The notes: generated by a model not told the origin, from the letters alone. 64,000 nucleotides of DNA from Pseudomonadota bacterium (GCA_023440825.1 JAEXRL010000026.1:62001-126000); one strand, 5' to 3'. Counted from the stretch's first letter, positions 53,072 through 62,201 are shown. Numbers and translations are program-made.

Positions 53072-53796
53072 GGGTTCACCAGTTCGGATTCAAGGGTGTC
53101 GTTATGGGCGTAGGCACTAGAGCGATTTTTAAAGCGGCGCTCTATCAGCATCACCACACCACTGAGCAGTAAATTTAAAACAAAGTAGGTCAGCGCAAGC
53201 AAAGCGAATACTTCAAGTGGGCGAGTCAACAGCACACTATTAATTTGGTTGGCCGCATACGTGAGCTCTTGCACACCAATCACGTAGGCCAGCGAGGTTT
53301 CTTTTACCGTAGAGATAAACTGGCTGAGCATACTGGGCAGCATATTGCTAAATGCTTGCGGTAATACGATTTTGCGCATGGTTGCTGCGTGTGACAATCC
53401 CAGGGCACGGCCGGCTTCATATTGGCCCTTAGGTAATGCCTCAATACCAGCCCGTATAATTTCGGCCAGATACGCACTTTCATAGCACACCAGTGCCACG
53501 ATCATCGTGGTTACGCCGGCAACGGGGCGACCAATAATAATGGGGACAAAAAAGTACGCCCAAAAAATGAACATGATCAGGGGCAGGCCACGGACCACAT
53601 ACACAATCGCCGACGCAGGGTAGTAAAAATACCATTTGGGACTAATGCGTCCTAGGGCCAGCAGAACGCTGCACGGTAAGGCTAAGAGCAAGCTGGCTAG
53701 GGCTAGCCCCAATGTGGCGACCAGACCACCCACAGGGCCATGTGGATATTGCCCTATGAGCAGTAAGAGGGCGTTGTTGTGAAGTATTTCCCACAT
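53068..53796 (-). CDS. Polar amino acid ABC transporter permease (GltK-like)
   Basis: A 242-aa permease of the HisMQ/GltJK family. It has YPASAIVYVVRGLPLIMFIFWAYFF near the middle and the EAA loop AEIIRAGIEALPKGQYEAGRALGLSHAATMRKIVLPQAF, which contacts the ATPase. It lies 2 bp after the partner permease gene and overlaps the ATPase gene by 4 bp. Together the two permeases form an asymmetric channel. Confidence 0.93.
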   Translation of the reverse strand: MWEILHNNALLLLIGQYPHGPVGGLVATLGLALASLLLALPCSVLLALGRISPKWYFYYPASAIVYVVRGLPLIMFIFWAYFFVPIIIGRPVAGVTTMIVALVCYESAYLAEIIRAGIEALPKGQYEAGRALGLSHAATMRKIVLPQAFSNMLPSMLSQFISTVKETSLAYVIGVQELTYAANQINSVLLTRPLEVFALLALTYFVLNLLLSGVVMLIERRFKNRSSAYAHNDTLESELVNP

Positions 53797-53798
53797 GC

Positions 53799-54500
53799 TT
53801 AGCGTCTCCCCGGTACGTTGTAATGACGAGCTAGGGCGCTACCCCCCCACATCAGCAGAAACGATAGTAATAAGTAAATCGCGGTCACCGTGGCATAGGC
53901 TTCGAAGGTCTGAAAAGTGATGTTTTCAATTTCGCGTCCGGAAGCGGTCAGCTCGGCCACGCCGATCACCATGGCCAGACTGGTATTCTTAAAGAGCAAT
54001 AAGGTCTGGTTAGTGAGCGGTGGAATAGCGATTCGCAGGGCTTGCGGCAACACCACTTTACGCATCGTGGCCAAGTAACCTAAGCCTAGTGCACGGGAAG
54101 CCTCAGTTTGCCCTGTTGAAATCGAGCGCACGGCGCTGCGTAGGTCCTCACACACATAGGCCGAGGTGACTAGACCTATGGCGATAGCGGCTAGGAAGAA
54201 CTCACCACCATGCTCATTGAGCCAAGAAGTCAGGCTCTCGGGCAGGATCTCGGGTACTCCAAAATACCAAAACAGTATATGTACCACCATGGGAACATTA
54301 CGATGAAAGGCGACGAAAACCGATATGAGCGCGTTAGCAATACGCGACCCTGTTAAACGGATAACGGCCAGGCTGATACCCACGCCAAAGCCCAGTGCCC
54401 AGGCTAGTAGAGTGAGTAAAACTGTGATCCACAAGCCATGCAGCACCATACTGAGGTAGTCTGGTTTAAGCATGACCGAGAAATCGAATGTGTAGTCCAT
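53799..54500 (-). CDS. Polar amino acid ABC transporter permease (GltJ-like)
   Basis: A 233-aa permease of the same HisMQ family: LVFVAFHRNVPMVVHILFWYF and the coupling loop EDLRSAVRSISTGQTEASRALGLGYLATMRKVVLPQALRIAIPPL. It follows the binding-protein gene by 33 bp and precedes the second permease by 2 bp. The order binding protein, permease, permease, ATPase is that of glutamate/aspartate importers. Confidence 0.93.
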   Translation of the reverse strand: MDYTFDFSVMLKPDYLSMVLHGLWITVLLTLLAWALGFGVGISLAVIRLTGSRIANALISVFVAFHRNVPMVVHILFWYFGVPEILPESLTSWLNEHGGEFFLAAIAIGLVTSAYVCEDLRSAVRSISTGQTEASRALGLGYLATMRKVVLPQALRIAIPPLTNQTLLLFKNTSLAMVIGVAELTASGREIENITFQTFEAYATVTAIYLLLSFLLMWGGSALARHYNVPGRR

Positions 54501-54533
54501 GAATTCGAGATCCTGAGTTAGCGACTCGCTAAG

Positions 54534-55361
54534 TTAGTTGGCTTTAATTTCTTCAACGGCAAACGTGCGCTTCATGTTGAACTGTGTGTCCGGGCCAAAC
54601 CATTTAGTAAACAGCTTATCCAGATCGCCAGATTCTTGCATTTTGCCTAGTAAATCGTTGACGTGAGTGCGCAGATCGTCATTGCCTTTCTTTACACCCA
54701 TGCCCCAGGGCTCAACAAACAGGGCATCTTCAATGATTTTCACGGGTACGGCGCTATCGGCTGCCTGGGCTTCCAGCTTGACCAGCATCATTTCAGAGGC
54801 GACAAAACCTTCTACTTTCTTTTGTTGCAGGGCCAAGAAAGCGCCGCTAGGATCTTTGAAGGTCAATGGACGTACATCTTTAATGTGCGTACGAGCGCCT
54901 TGTTCGGACGAGGAGCCACGCACTGCACTGACGCGCTTGCCCGCAAAATCAGCGGTGCTTTCTAAGTCTTTGCTGTCTTTACGCGCCAGAATTTTCTGGT
55001 TGCTGACAAAGTGCTGGTGTGTGTAGTCGATCTGTGTGGCGCGCTCTGGGCTCCAGCCCAGGTTGGCTGCAGCCAGGTCAATACGGCCGGCAACTAGCTC
55101 AGGAATACGCGCTTCTACGGCGATCAGCTTCAGATCCAGAGGCACGCCCAGGCTGTCTGCAATGGCCTGACACATATCCACTTCATAGCCCACGATGGCA
55201 CGCGTGTTAGGGTCTTGAAAGCTAAAGGGCTCGGCCGTACCCATGGTGCCACACACGAATTTGTTGGCCTCTTTAATGCTAGCGATATCAGCCTGTGCAC
55301 TGGTGCTTACGCCCAGAGCTAAACCGATAGCGATACTGATAAGTGATGCTGTTTTTTTCAT
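54534..55361 (-). CDS. Periplasmic amino acid-binding protein (SBP family 3)
   Basis: A 275-aa binding protein. The signal peptide KKTASLISIAIGLALGVSTSAQA precedes a type II fold with PFSFQDPNTRAIVGYEVDMCQAIADSLG, a ligand Arg in GWSPERATQIDYT and GWSPERA/DLAAANLG typical of family 3. Its ATG follows the aminotransferase stop directly (TAAAATG) and has TTGGAG upstream. The ligand is probably an acidic or polar amino acid, judged from the GltIJKL-like set. Confidence 0.92.
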   Translation of the reverse strand: MKKTASLISIAIGLALGVSTSAQADIASIKEANKFVCGTMGTAEPFSFQDPNTRAIVGYEVDMCQAIADSLGVPLDLKLIAVEARIPELVAGRIDLAAANLGWSPERATQIDYTHQHFVSNQKILARKDSKDLESTADFAGKRVSAVRGSSSEQGARTHIKDVRPLTFKDPSGAFLALQQKKVEGFVASEMMLVKLEAQAADSAVPVKIIEDALFVEPWGMGVKKGNDDLRTHVNDLLGKMQESGDLDKLFTKWFGPDTQFNMKRTFAVEEIKAN

Positions 55362-55362
55362 T

Positions 55363-56604
55363 TTAGTCTCCAATAAAAGTGGAAGAGTTGCTCGTCGAGC
55401 GCAGTGCTTGGCAAGCGATAGCGAGGCGGCTACATCCCAGCTTGATGTCATCCAGCGATGTGGCAAAACTTAAGCGCAGATAGCCGGGGGCACCGTAGGA
55501 GGTACCATCCATAACAGCCACATTGGCTGCTTCAAGAAAGTAGTTGGCCACATCCAGATCGGTAGACAGGGTAGTACCGTCGGGGCTGACTTTACCAAGT
55601 AGGCCCTGTACCGAAGGAAATACGTAAAAGGCACCGTCAGGCTGCATGCACTCTATGCCCGTAATCTGGTTGAGCAGTTGTACGAGTAACTGGCTGCGCT
55701 CTTTAAAGGTGGCGCTGGCTTCGCGCACAGTGCTTTGATCTGCGCTCAGTGCCTCTACGGCCGCGGCTTGACTGATGGCATTCACACAACTTGTTGATTG
55801 AGAGATGAGCAAAGCCATGGCGCGAATCAAGGCAGCAGGTCCGCCTGCATAGCCCACACGCCATCCTGTCATGGAGTAGGCTTTAGATACGCCATTAATG
55901 CTTAAAGTGCGTTGCTCCAGCTCGGGGCACACGGCGGCAAAAGCAGTGACTGGCTCGGGGCCAAAGGCAATATGCTCATAAATCTCATCAGTGAGCACAT
56001 GCACGTGTGGGTGTTTAGCCAGCACTCCTGCCAAAGCCTCCAGTTCTGCACGGCTATAAATGGCTCCAGTCGGGTTCGACGGGCTATTTAGCATCAACCA
56101 TTTAGTGTGGGGCGTGATGGCAGCGGCAAGCTGATCGGCCGTAATCTTGAAATCTGTCGAGGCATCAGTGGGCAGAATTTTGGGTACGCCGTCATTGAGC
56201 ACCACCATGTCGGGGTAGGACACCCAGTACGGGGCTGGAATCAGTACTTCGTCGCCCGGGTTAAGCGTGGCTTGCAAAGCAGTATAGATAAGCTGCTTGG
56301 CACCGGTACCGACAATAATTTGATCCAGCTCGTAATGTAGACCGTTTTCGCGCTTGAACTTACTTTGTATTGCTTTACGCAGTGCAACGGTGCCGGTCGA
56401 GCCGGTATAGCGTGTCTGGCCATTTTGCATCGCAGTGATAGCAGCCTGAATGATGTGGGCCGGCGTGTCCATATCAGGCTCACCAATGGTGAAGTCCAAA
56501 ATGGTTTTACCACTTGCGCGTAAGGCATCGACTCGGGCTTTAGCTGCCATGCTGGGGGAAGGTTTGACCGCGGCCAAACGGGTGGCAAAAAAATGGTCCG
56601 TCAT
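55363..56604 (-). CDS. Pyridoxal-phosphate aminotransferase, class I (AspC/PatA type)
   Basis: A 413-aa fold-type I aminotransferase: RVDALRASGKTILDFTIGEPDMDTP, PYWVSYPDM, the Asn/Asp region LNSPSNPTGAIYS, the DEIYEH segment and the PLP Lys in SINGVSKAYSMTGWRVGY. It resembles aspartate/prephenate-type enzymes. It lies 2 bp after the RraA-family gene and 1 bp before the binding-protein gene, so it should act on the imported amino acid, giving its 2-oxo acid. The substrate is inferred only. Confidence 0.92.
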   Translation of the reverse strand: MTDHFFATRLAAVKPSPSMAAKARVDALRASGKTILDFTIGEPDMDTPAHIIQAAITAMQNGQTRYTGSTGTVALRKAIQSKFKRENGLHYELDQIIVGTGAKQLIYTALQATLNPGDEVLIPAPYWVSYPDMVVLNDGVPKILPTDASTDFKITADQLAAAITPHTKWLMLNSPSNPTGAIYSRAELEALAGVLAKHPHVHVLTDEIYEHIAFGPEPVTAFAAVCPELEQRTLSINGVSKAYSMTGWRVGYAGGPAALIRAMALLISQSTSCVNAISQAAAVEALSADQSTVREASATFKERSQLLVQLLNQITGIECMQPDGAFYVFPSVQGLLGKVSPDGTTLSTDLDVANYFLEAANVAVMDGTSYGAPGYLRLSFATSLDDIKLGCSRLAIACQALRSTSNSSTFIGD

Positions 56605-56606
56605 GA

Positions 56607-57278
56607 TTATAAACCTTTTGCTGCGTACGCTTTTTGCATCCAGCTTTGCTGTTTTGCGCCCGTGGCAATTTCGGCCATGATCTCTTCTTCTTTTTTACCG
56701 TGTAGCAATGCGGCAGCGATCAACTCTTGTGCAGCTTGGGGAGCAAAGCACACCACGCCATCCTCATCGCCCACAATAATGTCGCCTGGCTGCACGACTT
56801 GTCCTTGTATGGTTACGGGTACGTTCACCTCACCTGGGCCGTCTTTGTAAGGGCCGCGGTGGGTGTGACCCGCCGCATAGCAGGGGAAGCTATCGCTTTC
56901 AAAAGCGGCAACATCACGAATAGCGCCGTCCACAACAATACCTGCACAACCGTGCTGCTGCAGGTAGCGCTTCATGATTTCCCCAATCACGGCATTATCC
57001 AGCGAGCCGCCTGCATCTATAACCAGCACGTGACCGGGCTGCACTTGTTCCATGGCCTTGTAAATCATCAGATTATCGCCGGGACGAGTTTTTACGGTAA
57101 TCGCGGTGCCGATTAATTTACCGTTACGGTTGTAGCGGTGCAGTTGCTTGATCCCGACTTGACGTGCCAGGTTATCGCTTAAGTGTGCGACGGGTATGGG
57201 GGCCAAGGCGTCTAAGACAGCCTTATCTGCGACCGGTGCAGCATCAAACACGCGGCGGTTTGCAAGCAAAGAACTCAT
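56607..57278 (-). CDS. RraA-family protein, probable 4-hydroxy-4-methyl-2-oxoglutarate aldolase
   Basis: A 223-aa RraA/HMG-aldolase family protein. It has PVAHLSDNLARQ near the N-terminus, GHVLVIDAGGSLDNAVIGEIM and DGAIRDVAAF (active-site Arg-Asp), then VQPGDIIVGDEDGVVCF. The length is nearer to HMG/CHA aldolases (about 227-238 aa) than to RNase E inhibitor RraA (about 161 aa), so an aldolase role is preferred. HMG aldolase splits 4-hydroxy-4-methyl-2-oxoglutarate to two pyruvates and also decarboxylates oxaloacetate. It is first in the operon with an aminotransferase and an amino acid importer. Confidence 0.85.
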   Translation of the reverse strand: MSSLLANRRVFDAAPVADKAVLDALAPIPVAHLSDNLARQVGIKQLHRYNRNGKLIGTAITVKTRPGDNLMIYKAMEQVQPGHVLVIDAGGSLDNAVIGEIMKRYLQQHGCAGIVVDGAIRDVAAFESDSFPCYAAGHTHRGPYKDGPGEVNVPVTIQGQVVQPGDIIVGDEDGVVCFAPQAAQELIAAALLHGKKEEEIMAEIATGAKQQSWMQKAYAAKGL

Positions 57279-57812
57279 GAGGATAAAGCTCCATTAAGCA
57301 TATAACTAGGAAATACATAGTGTGCGTAAATCTTAGCGATGCTTAAAGGGAATAATATTTATATAAAGATATTCTTTTTAGGAATGTTTGAGGGGATGCT
57401 TTTAGCTCTTATCGCCAAGAATACGGGTGTAAGGCTGATGCCTAATAGGCTTGCAAGGAATAGACACTTGAGGTTTGAAGTACTCGAGTGGAATAGTACT
57501 TGACAGAAATACGCATAAGTTAAGGGTAATTACTTATGTTTTAATGAAAACTCACTTCACTATGTGAAATTTTGTCGCGGTTTTATAGTGATGTGGTACA
57601 GATGCAGGCCTAGTTTTATTCTTAATAGGAATTTAACTGCGATGCTGTATTGGTTTTTTGAATGGTGTTTTCTCTTTGTTGGCGCCGTTTGCTTGACCGA
57701 TGTTCTGCAAGGCTACTCTGTGCTGCCAGCAAGGTGGCTGCTAAGCTAAACAAGTAACGCAGCTTGCTAGCAAGCAGGGTGCTGCGTGCCGATGTTTTAT
57801 GGGGAAATAATC
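57279..57812. other. Intergenic region upstream of the RraA operon and TPR gene
   Basis: About 530 bp without a supported gene. Near the aldolase gene it holds an AT-rich stretch (57350-57374) with arms GAATA/TATTC around a TTTATATAAA palindrome, a possible LysR-type site. An open frame from the GTG at 57564 to 57749 shows no family features and I do not call it. Confidence 0.4.
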
Positions 57813-58148
57813 ATGAGTGCTTTAATTGAACGATTAGAAAACATGTTGGCCTCAGGCCAAGATAATTTATTGTTGCGCTTTGGCTTAGGGAAGGCGTATG
57901 CGCAGTCAGAGCAATGGGATCTGGCTAGGCAGCACTTGCTGGTGGCGGTTGAGCAAGATGCTTTGCATTCCAGTTCTTGGTTTTGGTTGGGGCGGGTGCA
58001 ATACGAAGCCGGGCTAAGTGATCAGGCGCGTAGTAGCCTTGAGCGGGCCGTGCAGGTTGCCGAGCAAAAAGGGGATCAGCAAACGATTAAAATGGCCCAG
58101 GTGTTTTTACGTAGACTGGATAAACAGAATACATCCGAAAACGAGTAA
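57813..58148 (+). CDS. Small TPR-repeat protein
   Basis: A 111-aa soluble protein made of about three tetratricopeptide-like helix pairs: NLLLRFGLGKAYAQSEQWDLARQHLLVAVEQD, SWFWLGRVQYEAGLSDQARSSLERAVQVAEQKG and TIKMAQVFLRRL. It is probably a protein-binding scaffold with no enzymatic site. The ATG at 57813 has GGGGA upstream; an earlier ATG at 57786 has none. It is followed 99 bp later by the nuclease gene. Confidence 0.82.
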   Translation: MSALIERLENMLASGQDNLLLRFGLGKAYAQSEQWDLARQHLLVAVEQDALHSSSWFWLGRVQYEAGLSDQARSSLERAVQVAEQKGDQQTIKMAQVFLRRLDKQNTSENE

Positions 58149-58247
58149 GGCAGGGGCTGATAGGGCTGATTTAGGTGGAAGTACTGTAGCGGTCTATAAT
58201 ACAAAAAGACGTCATGGACGTTTTTAGCACACCTTTTTGTTTTACCC

Positions 58248-59207
58248 ATGTCTGCCCGCAAAAAAGCTGTTTCTTCGAAAAAAACCACACGCCAGTCTAC
58301 TGTTCACGCTGTTAAACGCTTTTTGCGTCAAGCAGTTGTCTCGTCTGTAGTAGCCTTCGTCGCCGCCAGTTGTGCCTTACATCCTGACTGGCGCAATGAG
58401 TTCAAGCTCGACCAGCTTACTATTGCCCAGTTCGATTGGGAAGATCTCTTACCCAATTGGGGGTGGTCTACTTTTACTGGCAGTTTGCCTACCGTACAAG
58501 GACCTGACGGGGTTTATGTACAAACTACGTTTAAGCAATGTCCTGAGTTTTTCCCGCAAGGTGCCACACCAGTGGTACCAGAGGCTCCGGTTCTGCGTGA
58601 GCTTTGCTTTACGGATTTTGCCATTTTGCATAGCGGGCAACGTAAAACACCTGTTTTTGTGGTGGAACGCTTAAGTGCAGCCAAATTAAAGCAAAGTTCG
58701 CAATTCTCGCGCACAGACCGTTTTTATGCAGAAGCTCGTTTACCGCAGTCTGAGCGTGCTGAATTAGCAGATTATCGGCGCTCGGGCTTTTCGCGCGGTC
58801 ATATGGCGCCTGCTGGTGATATGTACACGGCTCAAGGCATGGCGCAGAGTTTTTCCTTAGCCAATATGGTGCCACAAGATCAGCGTCATAATGCGGGGGC
58901 GTGGAGCCGTATAGAAAATGATACGCGTAAATACGTGCAGCGTGCTCGGGGGGATGTGTATGTCTATACGGGCCCAGTGTATAAGAACCCAGTGCAAACA
59001 ATAGGGGAAGGTCGTGTGGCGGTACCCCTATATTTGTATAAGCTGGTGTATGACAGCAGCACGGGAAAATCATGGGTGCATTGGCATGAAAATAGTGCAC
59101 AGACCAAGGCTGGTCCTCCTATTTCTTACCAACAGTTTGTAGCGCGCACAGGCCTGCATCTATTGCCACATCTGAGCACGAGTGCAGACGCTGGCAAGCA
59201 GGGTTAA
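58248..59207 (+). CDS. DNA/RNA non-specific endonuclease, EXOG-like, membrane-anchored
   Basis: A 319-aa beta-beta-alpha metal nuclease (NUC family). The catalytic motif is SRGH (residues 182-185, His185 the base) in GFSRGHMAPAGDM, with the metal Asn in ANMVPQDQRHNAGAW. Most NUC enzymes have DRGH; SRGH is the form I recall from human EXOG. The N-terminus has a long basic stretch, then a hydrophobic segment AVVSSVVAFVAASC whose Cys42 could be a weak lipobox, so the enzyme is likely exported and held at the inner membrane. Confidence 0.88.
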   Translation: MSARKKAVSSKKTTRQSTVHAVKRFLRQAVVSSVVAFVAASCALHPDWRNEFKLDQLTIAQFDWEDLLPNWGWSTFTGSLPTVQGPDGVYVQTTFKQCPEFFPQGATPVVPEAPVLRELCFTDFAILHSGQRKTPVFVVERLSAAKLKQSSQFSRTDRFYAEARLPQSERAELADYRRSGFSRGHMAPAGDMYTAQGMAQSFSLANMVPQDQRHNAGAWSRIENDTRKYVQRARGDVYVYTGPVYKNPVQTIGEGRVAVPLYLYKLVYDSSTGKSWVHWHENSAQTKAGPPISYQQFVARTGLHLLPHLSTSADAGKQG

Positions 59208-59282
59208 CCTGCTGGTTGATTGGGCTGAATTTAGCTAGAGTTGTCGATGCATTTTCGATCAATAGCAAAGGGTAGAAAGGCC

Positions 59283-59756
59283 ATGTCAGAAAAAAAAGTG
59301 GAATATTGGTCGGCTGAGCGCAGCACTGAGGTACGTGATAGCTTTGCACGTCAAGAGGCCATGCACCTTATACAGGCGAGCATGCCAGTGCTTGAAAAGG
59401 GAGAGGTGGAAATCCATATGCCCCACTGGAAAGGAGTGGGGCAACAACATGGTTTTGTTCACGGCGGAGTGGTGGGCATGATTGCCGACTCAGCCGGTGG
59501 GTATGCGGCCATGACGGTTGCACCGCCGGGAACTTCGGTGTTAACTGTAGAGTATAAATTGAATTTTCTGGCCCCTGCTAAAGGTGACAAGTTAATTGCG
59601 CGCGGGGCGGTGATCAAGGCAGGTCGACGTTTGATCGTGACCGAAGCCAGAGTGTGGGCGTGTGAAGGGAGTAGAGAAACCTTGTGTGCTGTTATGCAGC
59701 AAACAATAATGGCGATTAAAGAGCCGGAGCAAAAAAGCGGAGAGCACGATAAATAA
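59283..59756 (+). CDS. Hotdog-fold thioesterase, PaaI family
   Basis: A 157-aa PaaI-type thioesterase. The family motif GFVHGGVVGMIADSAGGYAAM contains the catalytic acid position on the central helix, and VLTVEYKLNFLAPAKGDKL and VWACEGSRETL follow. Such enzymes hydrolyse aryl- or acyl-CoA. The ATG at 59283 has GAAAGG upstream; an in-frame start at 59241 is unnecessary. Substrate not assigned. Confidence 0.88.
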   Translation: MSEKKVEYWSAERSTEVRDSFARQEAMHLIQASMPVLEKGEVEIHMPHWKGVGQQHGFVHGGVVGMIADSAGGYAAMTVAPPGTSVLTVEYKLNFLAPAKGDKLIARGAVIKAGRRLIVTEARVWACEGSRETLCAVMQQTIMAIKEPEQKSGEHDK

Positions 59757-59792
59757 CCGTTTTGTTGCGCTGGCATGTTGGAATAAGCTAGA

Positions 59793-60008
59793 TTAGCTGT
59801 CTTTGCGCTTTTGGGCTCGTTTCAGACTTTCCAGTTCTTTGCGTAAACTGAGGACCTCATCGGCCATCATGTTGACTATGCCCATCTGGCTTTGGTACAT
59901 CTCGGCCAAAGAATGGTAGCTCATGCCCTGGCTGGTAAGTTCCCTGCATAGACCGCTCATGCCCGAGTTAGCGCGTTGGGTGAGGGTGGTTAAACGCTTT
60001 TTATCCAT
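59793..60008 (-). CDS. Small hypothetical protein with a C-terminal coiled coil
   Basis: A 71-aa protein that I do not recognise. It starts DKKRLTTLTQRANSGMSGLCRELTSQG and ends with a heptad-like helix (ADEVLSLRKELESLKRAQ) and a basic tail. AGGAAA precedes the ATG. It has no membrane segment. It stands alone and is convergent to the thioesterase gene. Likely a real gene because of the ribosome binding site and regular helix pattern, but no function can be given. Confidence 0.6.
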   Translation of the reverse strand: MDKKRLTTLTQRANSGMSGLCRELTSQGMSYHSLAEMYQSQMGIVNMMADEVLSLRKELESLKRAQKRKDS

Positions 60009-60174
60009 GGCTTTCCTAGATGGGCTGTCAGCCTGTAGGCTGTCGAGCCTTTAGTGTTTTCATCTTTATACCATAACAGGTAATTTTGTCCTGTGTGAGA
60101 CAGACTGGTATTTTGCCTGTCAAAGAGGGTTAAGCTTATGCTTTTATAGGCATTATTCCTTGGAGTATAAGTAC

Positions 60175-61542
60175 TTACCCGACCTGAAACTGACCTTCGG
60201 GGTAGCGTATACGACTACGCTGACGGTTGGCGATGGTGTAAACCAGCGTCAAGGGCCCTAAGCGTCCCACAAACATCAGCAGCATAATAAATAACTGGCT
60301 GGGCGTAGAAAGCTGAGCGGTAATGCCATGACTCATGCCTGTTGTGCTCAAGGCTGATGCGGCTTCAAATAAAAGGCTGATAAGTGGCTGCTCTTCAAAG
60401 AACGTCAGGAACAGGATGGCTATAAAGTACAAGGCGCCTGTAATTAGAAATAAGGCCAGGGCTTTTTGTACGGTTTCAGGTGCCACCGTGCGCTGCATCA
60501 GTACCACCTCTTGGCGCTGTCGTATGTAGGAGCGCACGGCGGCCAGCAAAATAATCAGGGTACCAATTTTTATGCCACTGGCCGTGCTTAGCGAGCCCCC
60601 TCCAATCAGCATAAGCACAATCAAAAAAAGTGAGGTGGTCTCATGAATATGCTGCAGGTCTAGACTGGTAAAACCAGCTGTACGTGTGGCGGCGGTTTGC
60701 ATCCAGGTGGCCAGTACCTGATCGTAAAGACTGAGCTTTCCTAGGGTGTCCGGATTATTGAATTCCAGTAAATAAAATACACTAAAGCCAATCAGGTTTA
60801 GGACTAAGGTGCCCATGAGTATCAGTTTGCTATAGGCTTGTAGCTGACGCCAGTTCTTACGTTTGCCTAGGTCAGCTAGCACGGGAAATCCTATGCCGCC
60901 CAAAATAATAAGCATAGATAAAATCAGTACGCTGCTAATGTCAGTGGATATGGGGACTAGCGAGTCGTTAAACAGGGAATAGCCGGCGTTATTAAAAGCA
61001 GTCACCGAGTGAAACAGCGCACGGTACAAGGCGGTTTGCCACGGCATGTCAAATGACCAGCGTATAAACAATAGCAGGGCAGCCAGTAGCTCAATGGTGG
61101 CTGCAATCTTGAAGACTTGCAGGGCGGTATCGCGAACCCGTGCTACGCTGGTTTGATTGAAGGCTTCTAGGGCAAGGGCTTGCTGGCTAATGCTGATTTT
61201 CTTGCGCATGGTTATAGCAGCAATAACAGCAAAGGTGACAAAACCTATACCACCGATTTGCACCATAATGGCTAAGGCGATCTGACCAAAGTGGGTCAGG
61301 TCTTGTGCTGGATCGATCACGGTCAGGCCTGTTACGGTGACGGCTGAAGTCGCCATGAACAAAGCCTGAAAAAAGCTGATGGGCTGGGTGCTGGCTTGGG
61401 GCAAACTGAGCACCAGAGCACCGATGAAAATAAGCGTTAAAAAGCCTATCGCCAGTACCGCGGGTGGACTGGCTTGTAAATGTTGTCGACGCGGACTAAA
61501 AGAGCTGCGTTGCAGGACTTTTTTGGGTTCCCAGGAGCGCAT
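60175..61542 (-). CDS. Potassium uptake transporter, TrkH/KtrB type
   Basis: A 455-aa membrane protein of the TrkH/KtrB superfamily with four pore repeats. The selectivity turns can be read as TSAVTVTGLTV, AFNNAGYSLF, AATRTAGFTSLD and ALSTTGMSHG, each with the conserved Gly. The length is that of KtrB (about 450 aa) rather than TrkH (about 480 aa). It is encoded 5 bp after the RCK-domain regulator, which gates it. Confidence 0.92.
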   Translation of the reverse strand: MRSWEPKKVLQRSSFSPRRQHLQASPPAVLAIGFLTLIFIGALVLSLPQASTQPISFFQALFMATSAVTVTGLTVIDPAQDLTHFGQIALAIMVQIGGIGFVTFAVIAAITMRKKISISQQALALEAFNQTSVARVRDTALQVFKIAATIELLAALLLFIRWSFDMPWQTALYRALFHSVTAFNNAGYSLFNDSLVPISTDISSVLILSMLIILGGIGFPVLADLGKRKNWRQLQAYSKLILMGTLVLNLIGFSVFYLLEFNNPDTLGKLSLYDQVLATWMQTAATRTAGFTSLDLQHIHETTSLFLIVLMLIGGGSLSTASGIKIGTLIILLAAVRSYIRQRQEVVLMQRTVAPETVQKALALFLITGALYFIAILFLTFFEEQPLISLLFEAASALSTTGMSHGITAQLSTPSQLFIMLLMFVGRLGPLTLVYTIANRQRSRIRYPEGQFQVG

Positions 61543-61547
61543 AGTAA

Positions 61548-62201
61548 TCAGGCCAGCTTAGGGGCAATGCTGCGTAGCGCGTTAAGTTGCCCAAATAGCA
61601 GCAGCAGGTCTTTGGCGCGTAATATATGTTCAGCATCAGGGTGCAGGGTACTATTTGTACGGTGCTTGATCAGTAAAACCTGAACATTTTCCGAATGTTG
61701 TGCCAATACGCCCCCCAAGGTTTGACCATCCAGACGGGCACTTACGGTAATTTCCACCACAAAGTCGCCGTTCCCTAGTGCAATATAGTCGTTAATCATG
61801 GGGTAGCTGAGCATTTGGGCTGCGCGAATTCCCATTTCCTCTTCGGGGTGTATGATGCGGTTTACGCCCAGTTTGTTCAGGATGAGGTGCTGGGCATGAG
61901 AAATGGCTTTCACCCAGATGGTGGGCACACCGAAGCTTTTTAGGTGTACGACACTTACCAAGCAGGCTTCGATGTCGGTACCTATGGCCACTAGCACCAC
62001 GTCGTAGTTATCCAGACCCAGCTCTTCCAGCGAAAGTTTGTCGGTAACGTCTGCAATGACGGCGCGACTAAGCTGATCCGCGTATTTATCGACGGTTTTG
62101 GGGTTACTGTCGACTCCGAGCACAGAATGTCCCATTTTCATGAGCTCTAATGCGGCGGCAGAGCCAAAACGTCCTAGTCCTATAATCGCAAACTGTGCCA
62201 T
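61548..62201 (-). CDS. Potassium uptake regulator, TrkA/KtrA type (RCK)
   Basis: A 217-aa cytosolic RCK protein with one RCK-N Rossmann domain (FAIIGLGRFGSAAALELMKMGHSVLGVDSNPK, NAD/ATP-binding) and a shorter RCK-C domain. E. coli TrkA has two such units (about 458 aa); one unit fits KtrA. It forms a ring on the TrkH/KtrB-type channel and opens it depending on nucleotides. It is the first gene of the two-gene unit. Confidence 0.93.
   Translation of the reverse strand: MAQFAIIGLGRFGSAAALELMKMGHSVLGVDSNPKTVDKYADQLSRAVIADVTDKLSLEELGLDNYDVVLVAIGTDIEACLVSVVHLKSFGVPTIWVKAISHAQHLILNKLGVNRIIHPEEEMGIRAAQMLSYPMINDYIALGNGDFVVEITVSARLDGQTLGGVLAQHSENVQVLLIKHRTNSTLHPDAEHILRAKDLLLLFGQLNALRSIAPKLA

Noticed and set aside
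57564..57749. An open frame of 61 codons starting at GTG
   Set aside because: No ribosome binding site, no family features and an unusual residue mix; it lies in a regulatory gap and is probably chance.
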